Positions 33,660 to 41,712 of a stretch of 64,000 bases of DNA are shown here, in pieces. The notes beneath the pieces are model-generated. The model was not told where the DNA came from. It worked only from the letters and a program-made list of their open reading frames with translations, and did no database searches. Position 1 is the first letter of the stretch. Each line of letters begins with the position of its first letter. Made by a program: the position numbers and the translations under genes. This stretch comes from Alphaproteobacteria bacterium. Lineage in GTDB: Bacteria > Myxococcota_A > UBA796 > GCA-2862545. The stretch is from the NCBI GenBank assembly GCA_020632875.1, contig JACKET010000018.1, positions 78,831 to 142,830 on the forward strand. Direction: 5' to 3'.

Positions 33660-35186
33660 TCACTCGTCCTCGAGGTACCCGAGGAGCTCGAGCTGGGCCT
33701 CCTGGTCGTCGCCGACCTCGGCCTCGTCGACCGCATACGCCTTGCCGAGCTCGGTCTGGCGGGCGTGCCAGCCCTTCAGCTGCTCGACGAGCCCGTCGGA
33801 GTCGGGGATCGGGCTCGCGAAGCCCGGGTCGGCCTTGCGGTCGAAGCAGCCGGTGACGTCCTGGTCGCGGTCGCCGGGGAACCAGGTCTGGCACTGCTTC
33901 TCGCGCGTCCAGATGGCGGCGACGTTCGCGACGTGGAACATCGACGCGGAGTGGGTCTGCTGGCGGGGCAGCAGGCCCTCGCGGTCGCCGCGGACCCACG
34001 GCGAGACATCCTGCCCGGCCAGGCCCGCTTCGCCCTGGAGCTTCAACAGGCCCAGCACGGTGGGCTTCACATCGGCCCCGCTCGCGAGACCCTCGACCAC
34101 GCGGCCCTCGGGGACGCCGGGACCGCGGAGGATCCACGGGATCGACACCGTGGTCGGGTACATCTTCTTGCCGTGCCCGGGACCGTGGTGGGCGGGCATG
34201 TCGAGGCCCTCGCCGTGGTCGGCCACGAACACGACGAGCGTGTTGGAGGGGTCGTACCCGCGGGACCGCAGGCCGCGGTCGAGCTGATCGAGCGCGTGAT
34301 CGAGCTGGGCGAGGCTGGCGCGGTACTCGGCGAGCGTGGCGCTGACGCCGGGGCGGGTCTGCGCGCGGACGAGATCGGCCGGCGGGGTGCGCGGATGGTG
34401 CGCGTCGATCATCATCAGGCGCAGGTAGAACGGACGTTCCCGCGCTGCGTCGTCGCGCGCGTCGAGGAGCTCCATCGCGCGGTTCACCACGTCTTCGCCG
34501 GACATCCGGGCGCGCTTGAACGCCTTCTCGGACGAGTCCTGGTAGCCGTCGAACCCCTGCGCCATGCCGTAGTTCGAGTTGAGGTTCGGGTTCGCGGTGA
34601 CGCCGTACGCCATCCAGCCCGCCGTCGCGAGCCGCTCGGCGAGGGTGACGGCCGCCTCGGGCAGGACGCGCTCGGACTGCTTCGGGCCCGGCTCGGGCAG
34701 GTTGAACGACAGCGGGTGGCGCCCGGTGACCACGCCCACGGCGCTCGCCCGGGTCCACGAGGACACGGACAGCGCGTCGTCGAAGCGGGTGCCGGACGCG
34801 GCGAGCCCGTCGAGCCAGGGCGTGACGCCGGGCTCGCCACCGTAGGCCCCGATCTGGTCGCGCCGGACGGTGCACCCGAACACGAGGACCACGTTGGGCG
34901 CGCCCTTCGCGGGCATCGGCCTGCGCTCGGGCGGCAGGACCGGCGGAGGCGTGTGGGCCTTGGCCTTCGCCTTGCCCACCTTGCCCTTCGCCTTCGGCAG
35001 GAGCTTGGACTTGCCCTTCTTCGTGGGCGGCGCGTCGCCGTCGTCGTCGTCGGGGTCTTCGACGACCTCGTCGACCGCGGGACCGGCGCTGCGCTTCGCC
35101 CGGGGCACCGCCTTGAGCCAGGTGATGGCCGCGCCGAACGCGAGGGATGCCACCACCCCGGCGATGACGAGGGAACGTCGCGCCAC
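33660..35186 (-). CDS. Sulfatase-fold (alkaline phosphatase superfamily) membrane-anchored protein, Thr-type
   Basis: 508 residues from a GTG with GGAGGT upstream. One N-terminal helix (SLVIAGVVASLAFGAAI) is followed by a Lys/Asp-rich spacer and a sulfatase-fold domain: 'PNVVLVFGCTVRRDQIGAYGG', 'SSWTRASAVGVVTGRHP' and 'VVFVADHGEGLDMPAHHGPGHGKKMY'. At the nucleophile position there is Thr145 (as in phosphotransferase-type relatives), not the Cys/Ser that is turned into formylglycine, and the first metal Asp of the family is replaced by Cys105. It may transfer phospho groups or be catalytically impaired. The C terminus 'LELLGYLEDE' resembles the LGYV end motif of sulfatases. Divergent from the arylsulfotransferase gene. 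Confidence 0.85.
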   Translation of the reverse strand: MARRSLVIAGVVASLAFGAAITWLKAVPRAKRSAGPAVDEVVEDPDDDDGDAPPTKKGKSKLLPKAKGKVGKAKAKAHTPPPVLPPERRPMPAKGAPNVVLVFGCTVRRDQIGAYGGEPGVTPWLDGLAASGTRFDDALSVSSWTRASAVGVVTGRHPLSFNLPEPGPKQSERVLPEAAVTLAERLATAGWMAYGVTANPNLNSNYGMAQGFDGYQDSSEKAFKRARMSGEDVVNRAMELLDARDDAARERPFYLRLMMIDAHHPRTPPADLVRAQTRPGVSATLAEYRASLAQLDHALDQLDRGLRSRGYDPSNTLVVFVADHGEGLDMPAHHGPGHGKKMYPTTVSIPWILRGPGVPEGRVVEGLASGADVKPTVLGLLKLQGEAGLAGQDVSPWVRGDREGLLPRQQTHSASMFHVANVAAIWTREKQCQTWFPGDRDQDVTGCFDRKADPGFASPIPDSDGLVEQLKGWHARQTELGKAYAVDEAEVGDDQEAQLELLGYLEDE

Positions 35187-35229
35187 TGGACCTCCGGCCG
35201 AGTACCTAACCCCAGCGGGCGCGCCCGGT

Positions 35230-35235
35230 TAGAGC
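35230..35235 (+). promoter_or_regulatory. Candidate -10 element of a leaderless promoter (arylsulfotransferase-like gene)
   Basis: TAGAGC at -12 to -7 relative to the ATG at 35242; the intervening CCCGCC offers no ribosome site. Confidence 0.4.
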
Positions 35236-35241
35236 CCCGCC

Positions 35242-36540
35242 ATGCAGTCCCTCCTCCTCCTCCTGCTCGCGTGCGGCGGCTCCCCGACGGGGTCTCCCGA
35301 TTCCCCCGAGGTCAAGGCGGCTCCGAAGAGCAAGCGGCCCCGGCAGCCCCAGGCGGCGAACCACAACCGCGTCGACACGGGCGAGGCCGAGCCGGGCGAG
35401 GGCCTGTGGAACAAGGCCCGCGAGCCCGCCACGGTCGAGGAGCAGATCGAGGCGCTCGAGACGCTCGGATACGTCGGTGGCGACGAGCCCGCGACGGCGA
35501 GCACGGGCGTCACGGTGCACGATGCTGCGGCCCAGGACGGGCTGAACTTCTGGGTCTCGGGCCACGGTCCCGAAGCGACCCTGATGGACATGGACGGCAA
35601 GGTCCTCCACACGTGGAAGAAGGCCTACACCGAGGCGTTCCCGTGGGGTGCCCGCTACCAGAACAAGCACGGCGCCGAGTTCTGGCGGCGCGGCTTCCTG
35701 TTCCCGAACGGCGACGTGCTCGCGATCTTCGAGGGCCACGGGCTCGTGAAGGTCGACAAGGACTCGAACATCCTGTGGACGTGGGACGGCCGCGTCCACC
35801 ACGACCTCCAGATCATGGAGGACGGCACCCTGTGGACCCTCGCCCGCAAGGGCGACGTCATCGAGCGGGTGAACCCGCGCCAGCCCGTGCTCGAGGACTT
35901 CGCGGTCCACCTGTCGGCCGACGGCAAGGTGCTCGAGGAGATCAGCCTGCTCGAGGCGCTCGAGGCATCGGCCAGCAAGTCGATGCTCTACTCGAAGAAG
36001 AAGCGCCGGGGCGACATCTTCCACACCAACAGCATCGTGGTGCTCGGGCCCGAGGCCGAGAAGGTCGGCAAACCGGCGTTCGCAGCCGGCAACCTGCTCG
36101 TGTCGATGCGCACGCTGTCGGCGCTGATGGTGGTCGACCCGAAGCAGAAGAAGGCCGTCTGGTGGCACCAGGGCGGCTACGACAAGCAGCACGACGCGAA
36201 GATCCTCGACAACGGCCACCTGATGCTGTTCGACAACCTCGGCGCGGGCGGGCGCTCCGCGGTCCGGGAGTACGACGTGGCCGACATGACGCAGGTCTGG
36301 TCGTACGAGAACAGCGAAGCGCACCCGTTCTTCAGCCGGTTCACCGGCGCCGCCTACCGCCTCGAGAACGGCAACACGCTGGTGGCCGAGAGCGGCTACG
36401 GGCGCGCGTTCGAGGTCGATCCGACCGGAAAGACCGTGTGGGAGTTCCACAACCCGAACCGCGCCGGCGACAAAGGCCAGTTCGTGGCGATCATCCCCGA
36501 CATGCAGCGGATTCCGAAGGGCTGGGTCGAGTTCCTGTAG
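35242..36540 (+). CDS. Arylsulfotransferase (ASST)-family lipoprotein
   Basis: 432 residues. Signal MQSLLLLLLACGG with lipobox LLLAC (C11). A spacer with 'EQIEALETLGYVGGDEP', which resembles the C-terminal LGYV motif of sulfatases, precedes a six-bladed-propeller-like domain typical of arylsulfotransferases: 'HHDLQIMEDGTLWTLA', 'FHTNSIVVLG', 'NLLVSMRTLSALMVVD', 'QHDAKILDNGHLMLFDNL'. ASST enzymes move sulfuryl groups between phenolic compounds in the periplasm using an active-site His; the candidate His residues are present. The sulfatase-fold protein divergent from it suggests linked sulfate- or phospho-group chemistry. Stop at 36540 faces a convergent glycosyltransferase across a hairpin. 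Confidence 0.85.
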   Translation: MQSLLLLLLACGGSPTGSPDSPEVKAAPKSKRPRQPQAANHNRVDTGEAEPGEGLWNKAREPATVEEQIEALETLGYVGGDEPATASTGVTVHDAAAQDGLNFWVSGHGPEATLMDMDGKVLHTWKKAYTEAFPWGARYQNKHGAEFWRRGFLFPNGDVLAIFEGHGLVKVDKDSNILWTWDGRVHHDLQIMEDGTLWTLARKGDVIERVNPRQPVLEDFAVHLSADGKVLEEISLLEALEASASKSMLYSKKKRRGDIFHTNSIVVLGPEAEKVGKPAFAAGNLLVSMRTLSALMVVDPKQKKAVWWHQGGYDKQHDAKILDNGHLMLFDNLGAGGRSAVREYDVADMTQVWSYENSEAHPFFSRFTGAAYRLENGNTLVAESGYGRAFEVDPTGKTVWEFHNPNRAGDKGQFVAIIPDMQRIPKGWVEFL

Positions 36541-36565
36541 GCCGACCCGGTTGGGCGAAGAAGCG

Positions 36566-36634
36566 ACTTCAAACGATCGACCCATGTCTATCTGGTGTCA
36601 GACCCCACAGAGACATCGGTCGATCGCTTGAAGT
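36566..36634. repeat. Long hairpin (24-bp arms, 21-nt loop) between convergent genes
   Basis: Left arm 36566-36589 and right arm 36611-36634 are complementary at 22 of 24 positions; the loop includes GGTGTCAGACCCC. No T-run follows, so a classical terminator is not proven, although position between two convergent stops would suit a bidirectional terminator. The loop word resembles sequence seen at REP-type elements (inference from memory). Confidence 0.8.
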
Positions 36635-36648
36635 TTGATTGACGCGAT

Positions 36649-38157
36649 TCACGGCGCCGGAGCGCCCTTCTTCACCCAGAGCGCCAGGCGGTTGCCGCTC
36701 GGCAGACGGTAGCGGCGCAGCACGTAGCGCTCGGTGAACCCGGGCTGCGCGTAGAGCTCGCGGTCGCTCGCGAACACGGGCTTGTCGCGGCCGAGCGCGC
36801 TCCCGAAGTGCACGTAGTCCGGGTCGCGCGACAGCACGTACGCGCCGTCGGCCTTCTCGTGGCCCGCGCGGCCCCGGCCCATCCGCGGCATCTCGCGGTG
36901 CGCGATGTGCGCGTCGTTGAGCCCGAGCATGTCGACCGTGCGCAGCCGGGAGAAGTACGGCACGCTGCCGGCCGTGTTCGTCGCGAGCAGCCCGTCCGGG
37001 GCGAGGTTCTCGCGCATCCACAGCCCGACCTCCTCGCCATTCAGCCCGACGATGCCGCGCTCGATGCGGGGCCGGAGGTCGGCGTGGTGCCCGAACTGCC
37101 ACACGTTGTACGCGACCGCGACCGCGACCACGCCCACGCCCAGCCGCGGTGCGAGCGACAGCGCGAGGCCCGCCAGCAGCCCGATCACGGGCAGGACGTG
37201 CGCGAAGAACCGGAACGCCGGCATCACGTCGCCCCCGACGCTCACGACGTAAGCGGCGTGCAGCGCGACCCCGGCCCAGAGGGGCGCCAGCCCACCGAAC
37301 CGCGACCACGCGACCTTCGCGAAGGGCACGAGCAGCACGGCGGGGACGAGCAGGAAGGCCGCGGGCTCCACGAAGTCGGTGACGTACCGCACGCCCCGCT
37401 CCACCTGGGCGCCCGTCGAGCCCACCTTCGCGTAGAACGTGTTCGGCAGCAGCCAGCCGTAGTACGCGAACCGCCACGCGAAGTAGGGCCCGTAGAGCCC
37501 CGCCACGACGAGCGGAGCGCGCGCGAGCCGCGGATCGCGCCGCAGCGCCGCGAGCCCCAGCAGCCACGCCGAGAGCACCGACACGAGCACGACGCTGTCC
37601 GGACGGCTCATCAGGGCCAGCGCGCCGCAGATCCCGGCGGCCCACCAGCCCCGTGGGGTGCCCCCGCTCTCAGCCGCGTCGGCCTCCCGCGCGAAGCCGA
37701 GCGCCGAGGCCAGCAGGAGGAACGCCACCAGCGGCACCTCCATGCCGGGCATGGCCCAGGCGCCGAAGATCGCGGAGCTCCCGACGAGCGCGGCGGCCAG
37801 GCTGCCCGCGATCGGCGGGATGCCGCGATGGAACCGGTGCGCCTGGGACAGGAGCAGGATCGAGCCGGCCGCGAAGACCGCGCCCAGCACTTTCGCGAGG
37901 GTGCGGGTGTCGGCGCCGAGCGCATGCCCGACGCCCAGCAGGAACACCCAGAGGAACGTCGTGTATCCCTCGACCCGCTCTCCCGGGTTGTAGACGAGCC
38001 CCTCGCCGCCCGCGAAGTGCTCGGCGTAGCGGAAGCTGATGTAGGCGTCGTCGAGCGTCCAGGGCTGCAGCACGGCGTTGTAGCCCGCGCACACCGCGAG
38101 ACCCGCCACGGGCCCCAGCCAGAGGAGCGCGTCCAACCGTTTGTGGGCACCCGACAT
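36649..38157 (-). CDS. Integral membrane glycosyltransferase (GT-C fold, AftB/GT39-like)
   Basis: 502 residues with ten or more membrane helices. The signature 'LDDAYISFRYAEHFAGGEG' followed by 'VYNPGERVEGYTTFLW' is the GT-C catalytic loop (acidic pair in DDAY) found in lipid-linked-sugar transferases such as the AftB group. Later motifs 'LMSRPDSVVL' and 'YYGWLLPNTFYAKVG' also match. These enzymes add a sugar from a polyprenyl donor on the outer face of the membrane. No Shine-Dalgarno; TAACGG lies exactly 6 nt before the ATG. A related gene is divergently placed 23 bp away (38181), probably by duplication. The specific acceptor is unknown. Confidence 0.88.
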   Translation of the reverse strand: MSGAHKRLDALLWLGPVAGLAVCAGYNAVLQPWTLDDAYISFRYAEHFAGGEGLVYNPGERVEGYTTFLWVFLLGVGHALGADTRTLAKVLGAVFAAGSILLLSQAHRFHRGIPPIAGSLAAALVGSSAIFGAWAMPGMEVPLVAFLLLASALGFAREADAAESGGTPRGWWAAGICGALALMSRPDSVVLVSVLSAWLLGLAALRRDPRLARAPLVVAGLYGPYFAWRFAYYGWLLPNTFYAKVGSTGAQVERGVRYVTDFVEPAAFLLVPAVLLVPFAKVAWSRFGGLAPLWAGVALHAAYVVSVGGDVMPAFRFFAHVLPVIGLLAGLALSLAPRLGVGVVAVAVAYNVWQFGHHADLRPRIERGIVGLNGEEVGLWMRENLAPDGLLATNTAGSVPYFSRLRTVDMLGLNDAHIAHREMPRMGRGRAGHEKADGAYVLSRDPDYVHFGSALGRDKPVFASDRELYAQPGFTERYVLRRYRLPSGNRLALWVKKGAPAP

Positions 38158-38163
38158 CGGGGG

Positions 38164-38173
38164 CCGTTAACCC
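38164..38173. promoter_or_regulatory. Candidate bidirectional -10 element shared by two leaderless glycosyltransferase genes
   Basis: The palindrome GTTAAC (38166-38171) supplies TAACGG for the minus-strand start at 38157 (6-nt gap) and TAACCC for the plus-strand start at 38181 (7-nt gap). The two ATGs are only 23 bp apart and neither has a ribosome site. Confidence 0.5.
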
Positions 38174-38180
38174 GGCACCG

Positions 38181-39977
38181 ATGCGGGGACAGGCCCATCG
38201 CTGGCTCGGTCTGGTCGCGCTCGCGCTGCTCGCCGTGGTGCTCGTGCGCTGCGCGTGGGTCAGCGACGACGCGTTCATCACCCTGCGCACCGTCGACAAC
38301 GCGCTGCACGGCCTCGGCCTGCGCTGGAACCCCGCGGAGCGCGTCCAGTCCTACACCCATCCGCTGTGGATGCTCGGATTGCTCGTCGCCCACGCGCTGA
38401 GCGGCGGGCCCTACTACGGAACGCTCGTGCTGGGCGGCGTCACGACCCTCGCGGCGGTGGCGGTCCTCTGGTACGGCGTCGCGCGCAGCACGGGGGGCGC
38501 GCTGATCGGGGTGACGGCGCTCTTCTGGTCCAAGGCCTTCGTCGACTTCGGCACGTCGGGCCTCGAGAACCCCCTCACCCACCTGCTGCTCGCGGTGTTC
38601 GCGTGGTCGCTGTTCCAGGGCGGCGACCGGCCGGCCGACCTGTTCCGCACGGCGCTGCTCACCGCGCTCGCGATGCTGAATCGGCTCGACCTGGCCGTGC
38701 TGTTCGCGCCGGGCCTCCTGATCCATGCGACCAGCGTGGCCCGCACGCGGCGCCACATCGCCGCGCTGGCCGCTGGCTTCGCGCCGCTCTTCGCGTGGGA
38801 GGCGTTCTCGTTCGTGTACTACGGGTCCCTCGTGCCGAACACCGCATACGCCAAGCTCGGCACGGGCATCCCGCGCGGCGAGATGCTCGTGCAGGGCGTC
38901 CGGTATCTGCAGCACGCCGCGATGCACGATCGGGTCACGGTCCTGGCGCTGTTCCTCGGGGTCGTGCCGCTCGTGCGGCTCCGGCACCCTCCGGCCGTCG
39001 CGGTCGGCCTCGGCGGCCTGGCGTACCTCGCGTACGTCGTGTGGATCGGCGGCGACTTCATGGCCGGTCGCTTCCTCACGCCCCCGCTGTTCGCCGCGGC
39101 CCTCGGGCTCGCGATGCTGGAGCCCGGCCCCGCGATCGCTGCGGCGGGCGTGCTCGGGATGACGCTCCTGGGTGCGGCGAGCCCGTACGCGCCGGCCTGG
39201 TCGGGTGCCACCTACGAGCGCATCGCCGCGTGGGAGGGCATCGTCGACGAGCGCGGCTACTACCATCGCGGCGCCGGGTTGCTCGCCTCGAAGCGCCCGA
39301 TCTCGCACGCCTTCGCCCGGGAGGGCCGCCAGGCGCGCAAGCTCGGCCCGCACACCGAGGTCCGCGCCGCCGTCGGGTACTTCGGCTACTACGCAGGTCC
39401 GAAGGTCCACATCGTCGACCCGCTCGGGCTGAACGACCCGCTCGTCGCCCGGATGCCGGCCCGCTACAACCCGGGCTGGCGCGTCGGGCACTACCGTCGC
39501 GAGCTGCCCTTCGCGTACGACCCCGGCAACGACATCCCGCCGCAGGACCCCGACCTCGCGGGCCTCTACGCGCGGGTCCGTCGCGTGACGCGCGGGCCGC
39601 TGCTCGACCCCGGGCGGCTCGGCGAGGCGCTGTCGCTGCAGGTGTTCGGTCCCGGGATCGACCCGTGGCCATGGCGGTTCCCGGGGGTAGACGTGCGCGA
39701 CGAGGGTGGGGTCGTGCAGGGCGTCATCGGGGAGCACGGTCGCGTGGTGCACGTCGATCCGCCGCGTCCCGTCGAGCCCGTGCTGCGCGCGGCCCGCGGC
39801 GAGCGGATCCGCGTGCTGTACGGCCGCGGACGCCGGATCCTCGCCACCCACGACCTCGTGGCGACCGGCGAGGACCAGGCCGTGCCCGGCTCGCCCGGCG
39901 CCGCGGAGCTGGTGTTCGTGTTCCCGCTCGACCGCAACGCGAAGATCCACCTCGGGCGGCTCGCGCTTGGGCCGTGA
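38181..39977 (+). CDS. Integral membrane glycosyltransferase (GT-C fold), paralogue of the 36649 gene
   Basis: 598 residues. The GT-C loop reads 'SDDAFITLRTVDNALHGLG' then 'RWNPAERVQSYTHPLWML', parallel to DDAYISFRYAEHF in the divergent neighbour. Roughly ten membrane helices are followed by a ~200-residue soluble C-terminal part, longer than in the neighbour ('IVDPLGLNDPLVARMP', a motif also seen next door as 'VDMLGLNDAHIAHREM'). It probably transfers a sugar from a lipid carrier to an envelope glycan. The two paralogues likely have different acceptors. Expression may start at the ATG itself from the shared GTTAAC element. Confidence 0.87.
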   Translation: MRGQAHRWLGLVALALLAVVLVRCAWVSDDAFITLRTVDNALHGLGLRWNPAERVQSYTHPLWMLGLLVAHALSGGPYYGTLVLGGVTTLAAVAVLWYGVARSTGGALIGVTALFWSKAFVDFGTSGLENPLTHLLLAVFAWSLFQGGDRPADLFRTALLTALAMLNRLDLAVLFAPGLLIHATSVARTRRHIAALAAGFAPLFAWEAFSFVYYGSLVPNTAYAKLGTGIPRGEMLVQGVRYLQHAAMHDRVTVLALFLGVVPLVRLRHPPAVAVGLGGLAYLAYVVWIGGDFMAGRFLTPPLFAAALGLAMLEPGPAIAAAGVLGMTLLGAASPYAPAWSGATYERIAAWEGIVDERGYYHRGAGLLASKRPISHAFAREGRQARKLGPHTEVRAAVGYFGYYAGPKVHIVDPLGLNDPLVARMPARYNPGWRVGHYRRELPFAYDPGNDIPPQDPDLAGLYARVRRVTRGPLLDPGRLGEALSLQVFGPGIDPWPWRFPGVDVRDEGGVVQGVIGEHGRVVHVDPPRPVEPVLRAARGERIRVLYGRGRRILATHDLVATGEDQAVPGSPGAAELVFVFPLDRNAKIHLGRLALGP

Positions 39978-39990
39978 CCGGGCCGGGTGA

Positions 39991-39996
39991 TATGGC
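39991..39996 (+). promoter_or_regulatory. Candidate -10 element of a leaderless promoter (AAA ATPase)
   Basis: TATGGC at -12 to -7 relative to the ATG at 40003, with TTGGGC about 18 nt upstream as a possible -35 box. No ribosome site. It would make the ATPase-nuclease pair an independent transcription unit. Confidence 0.5.
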
Positions 39997-40002
39997 TGTC
40001 GA

Positions 40003-41238
40003 ATGCTGAAGTTCGGAGTCCGGAACCTCGGGCGCATTCGCGAAGCCGGGATCGAGGTCCGCCCCCTGACGATGTTCGTGGGCCGGAACGGCACGAACAA
40101 ATCGTGGACCGCCTACGCGATCTGGCAGGCACTCCACACCTACAGCCTCTTCGATGTCCCGAGCCTCAATGGCACCTTCTCGGGTGACGCTGCCGAACTG
40201 CTAGAGCAGGCAGTGGCCGCGTACGAAGGACTGAACCTGGGTGGGCGACTCAAGCTCGACCTCGAGGTCCACCCCGACCGAGTGCTCCAGCAGGAGCTTC
40301 GGGCAAGTCACCTCGCACCAGTGCTCGGTCTCCCCGTATCGGCCATCCAGGACTGCGAGCTGACGCTTGGCCTCGACGCTGTCGCCGGGGGCCACCTCGT
40401 CGACAGGATCTCGGTGTCCGCCGAGCGACGCGCCACCAAAGGTGTGATCGAAGTCACCTACCACCTGCGGGACGGGCGCTCCGAGACCGTTTTGAGCTTC
40501 ATCGACCCGACCGACCTCCGGTCGACCCTGCACACGGTGGCGGGCCAGACGAGCGCCCGGTACCGCCAGACCGTCGCCTTCCCGGTCGAGCGCGTGGCCT
40601 CGGTCTCGTTGGACGGGGCGCCGCCCGCACGCAGCCTCGCGACCGCGATCGAGAAGGCCCGCTCCACACCCGGGATCCGCGGCCGGTTCGACTGGGAGCC
40701 CCTCCTGGGTGGGCGAATCCTGAACGACGAGCAGCTCCAGTTCGAGCCCGGAGGCGCCGCTCCCATCCCCCTCGGCGCCGCGGCGTCGATGGTGCGCTCC
40801 CTGGCCCCGCTCGTGCTCTACCTCGAGACCGTCGGGGAGCCGGGCGATCTGCTCGTCATCGACGAGCCCGAGATGAACGCCCATCCCGCTGCGCAGCTCG
40901 CCATCGCCGAGCTGCTCGCCATCATGGTCAACCGCGGGTACCACGTCATCTTCACCACCCACAGCCCGTACATCGCCGACCACCTCTGCAACCTGATGGA
41001 GGCCCACGCGCTGGGCCCGGAGGCCCGAGAGGCCAAGGCCCGCGAGCTCGCGATGCAGACGACCGAAGCCTGCCTCGATCCGGAGCAACTCGCGGCGTAC
41101 GAGTTCCGCGAGGTCGGCGCAGAGGTCGCGGTCGTCGACGTGCTCGACCGCGAGGCGAGGGTCGTCGACACCCAGACCTTCGCCCGCGTCACCGACCACG
41201 TCTCCGAGATCCTCGGGTCGCTGCTCTCAGCCAAATGA
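40003..41238 (+). CDS. AAA/ABC-type ATPase (AAA15/OLD-like), putative defence component
   Basis: 411 residues. The Walker A is 'VGRNGTNKSW' (G27-S34), the GTNKS variant common in the AAA15/AAA21 proteins of anti-phage systems; Walker B 'LLVIDEPEMNAHP' has D287 and E288, and the sensor/switch His is in 'VIFTTHSPYIAD' (H320). Between them lies a ~200-residue insertion, partly coiled. A C-terminal TOPRIM nuclease domain, as in OLD proteins, is not evident, so the nuclease function probably comes from the next gene, whose start overlaps this stop (ATGA). Similar ATPase-effector pairs include PARIS and Septu. The GC content is only slightly below that of its neighbours. Confidence 0.87.
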   Translation: MLKFGVRNLGRIREAGIEVRPLTMFVGRNGTNKSWTAYAIWQALHTYSLFDVPSLNGTFSGDAAELLEQAVAAYEGLNLGGRLKLDLEVHPDRVLQQELRASHLAPVLGLPVSAIQDCELTLGLDAVAGGHLVDRISVSAERRATKGVIEVTYHLRDGRSETVLSFIDPTDLRSTLHTVAGQTSARYRQTVAFPVERVASVSLDGAPPARSLATAIEKARSTPGIRGRFDWEPLLGGRILNDEQLQFEPGGAAPIPLGAAASMVRSLAPLVLYLETVGEPGDLLVIDEPEMNAHPAAQLAIAELLAIMVNRGYHVIFTTHSPYIADHLCNLMEAHALGPEAREAKARELAMQTTEACLDPEQLAAYEFREVGAEVAVVDVLDREARVVDTQTFARVTDHVSEILGSLLSAK

Positions 41239-41708
41239 CGCCCGACGCCTGCGAGACGCACAGAGCGGCGGCGCAGCCCTGCGCCTCCGGCGGCACCCTC
41301 CACGAGCGCGGAACGGCGGTGCGCGTCTCTGGACGCACGCCGTGGCGCGCATTCCGGCTCGACAGCCCGGAAGGCCGGGAGCTCCTCGGCCTCGGGCCCG
41401 ACGACAAGTGCGCCGACGGCGCGTTCCTCCACGACGACGAGGATGCCCTCGAGCTCGTCGTGGTCGAGCTGAAGGGGCGAGCCGACCTGTCGCACGCCGT
41501 CAGCCAGCTCCGCGCGACGCTCCTCGCGATCCGGAGGCGGCTCGAAGGCTGCCCGATCCGCTACCGCGCGGCGATCGTGGCGAGCGAGTCCGCGCCTCCG
41601 GGCATCCGCGAGCACAAGAAGCGCTTCCTGAAGGAGCTCCGGGTGCCTCTGGTCTTCAAGTCCGGCGTTCGGGGTCCCATCGACATCGCCACCCTCCCGC
41701 AGGTCTGA
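41235..41708 (+). CDS. Small PD-(D/E)XK nuclease-like protein coupled to the AAA ATPase
   Basis: 157 residues; the ATG overlaps the ATPase stop by 4 bp. 'DDKCADGAFLHDD' then 'LELVVVELKGRADLSHAVSQL' has the layout of a PD-(D/E)XK core: D61, then E78-x-K80 on the next strand, and Q91 in the following helix. The N-terminal 30 residues are poorly structured and contain two Cys. In ATP-driven defence pairs, the nuclease or toxin is held by the ATPase and released on infection. This reading is by motif only; a helper or sensor protein that has lost catalysis is possible. No other nuclease motif is present. Confidence 0.65.
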   Translation: MTPDACETHRAAAQPCASGGTLHERGTAVRVSGRTPWRAFRLDSPEGRELLGLGPDDKCADGAFLHDDEDALELVVVELKGRADLSHAVSQLRATLLAIRRRLEGCPIRYRAAIVASESAPPGIREHKKRFLKELRVPLVFKSGVRGPIDIATLPQV

Positions 41709-41712
41709 CGGG

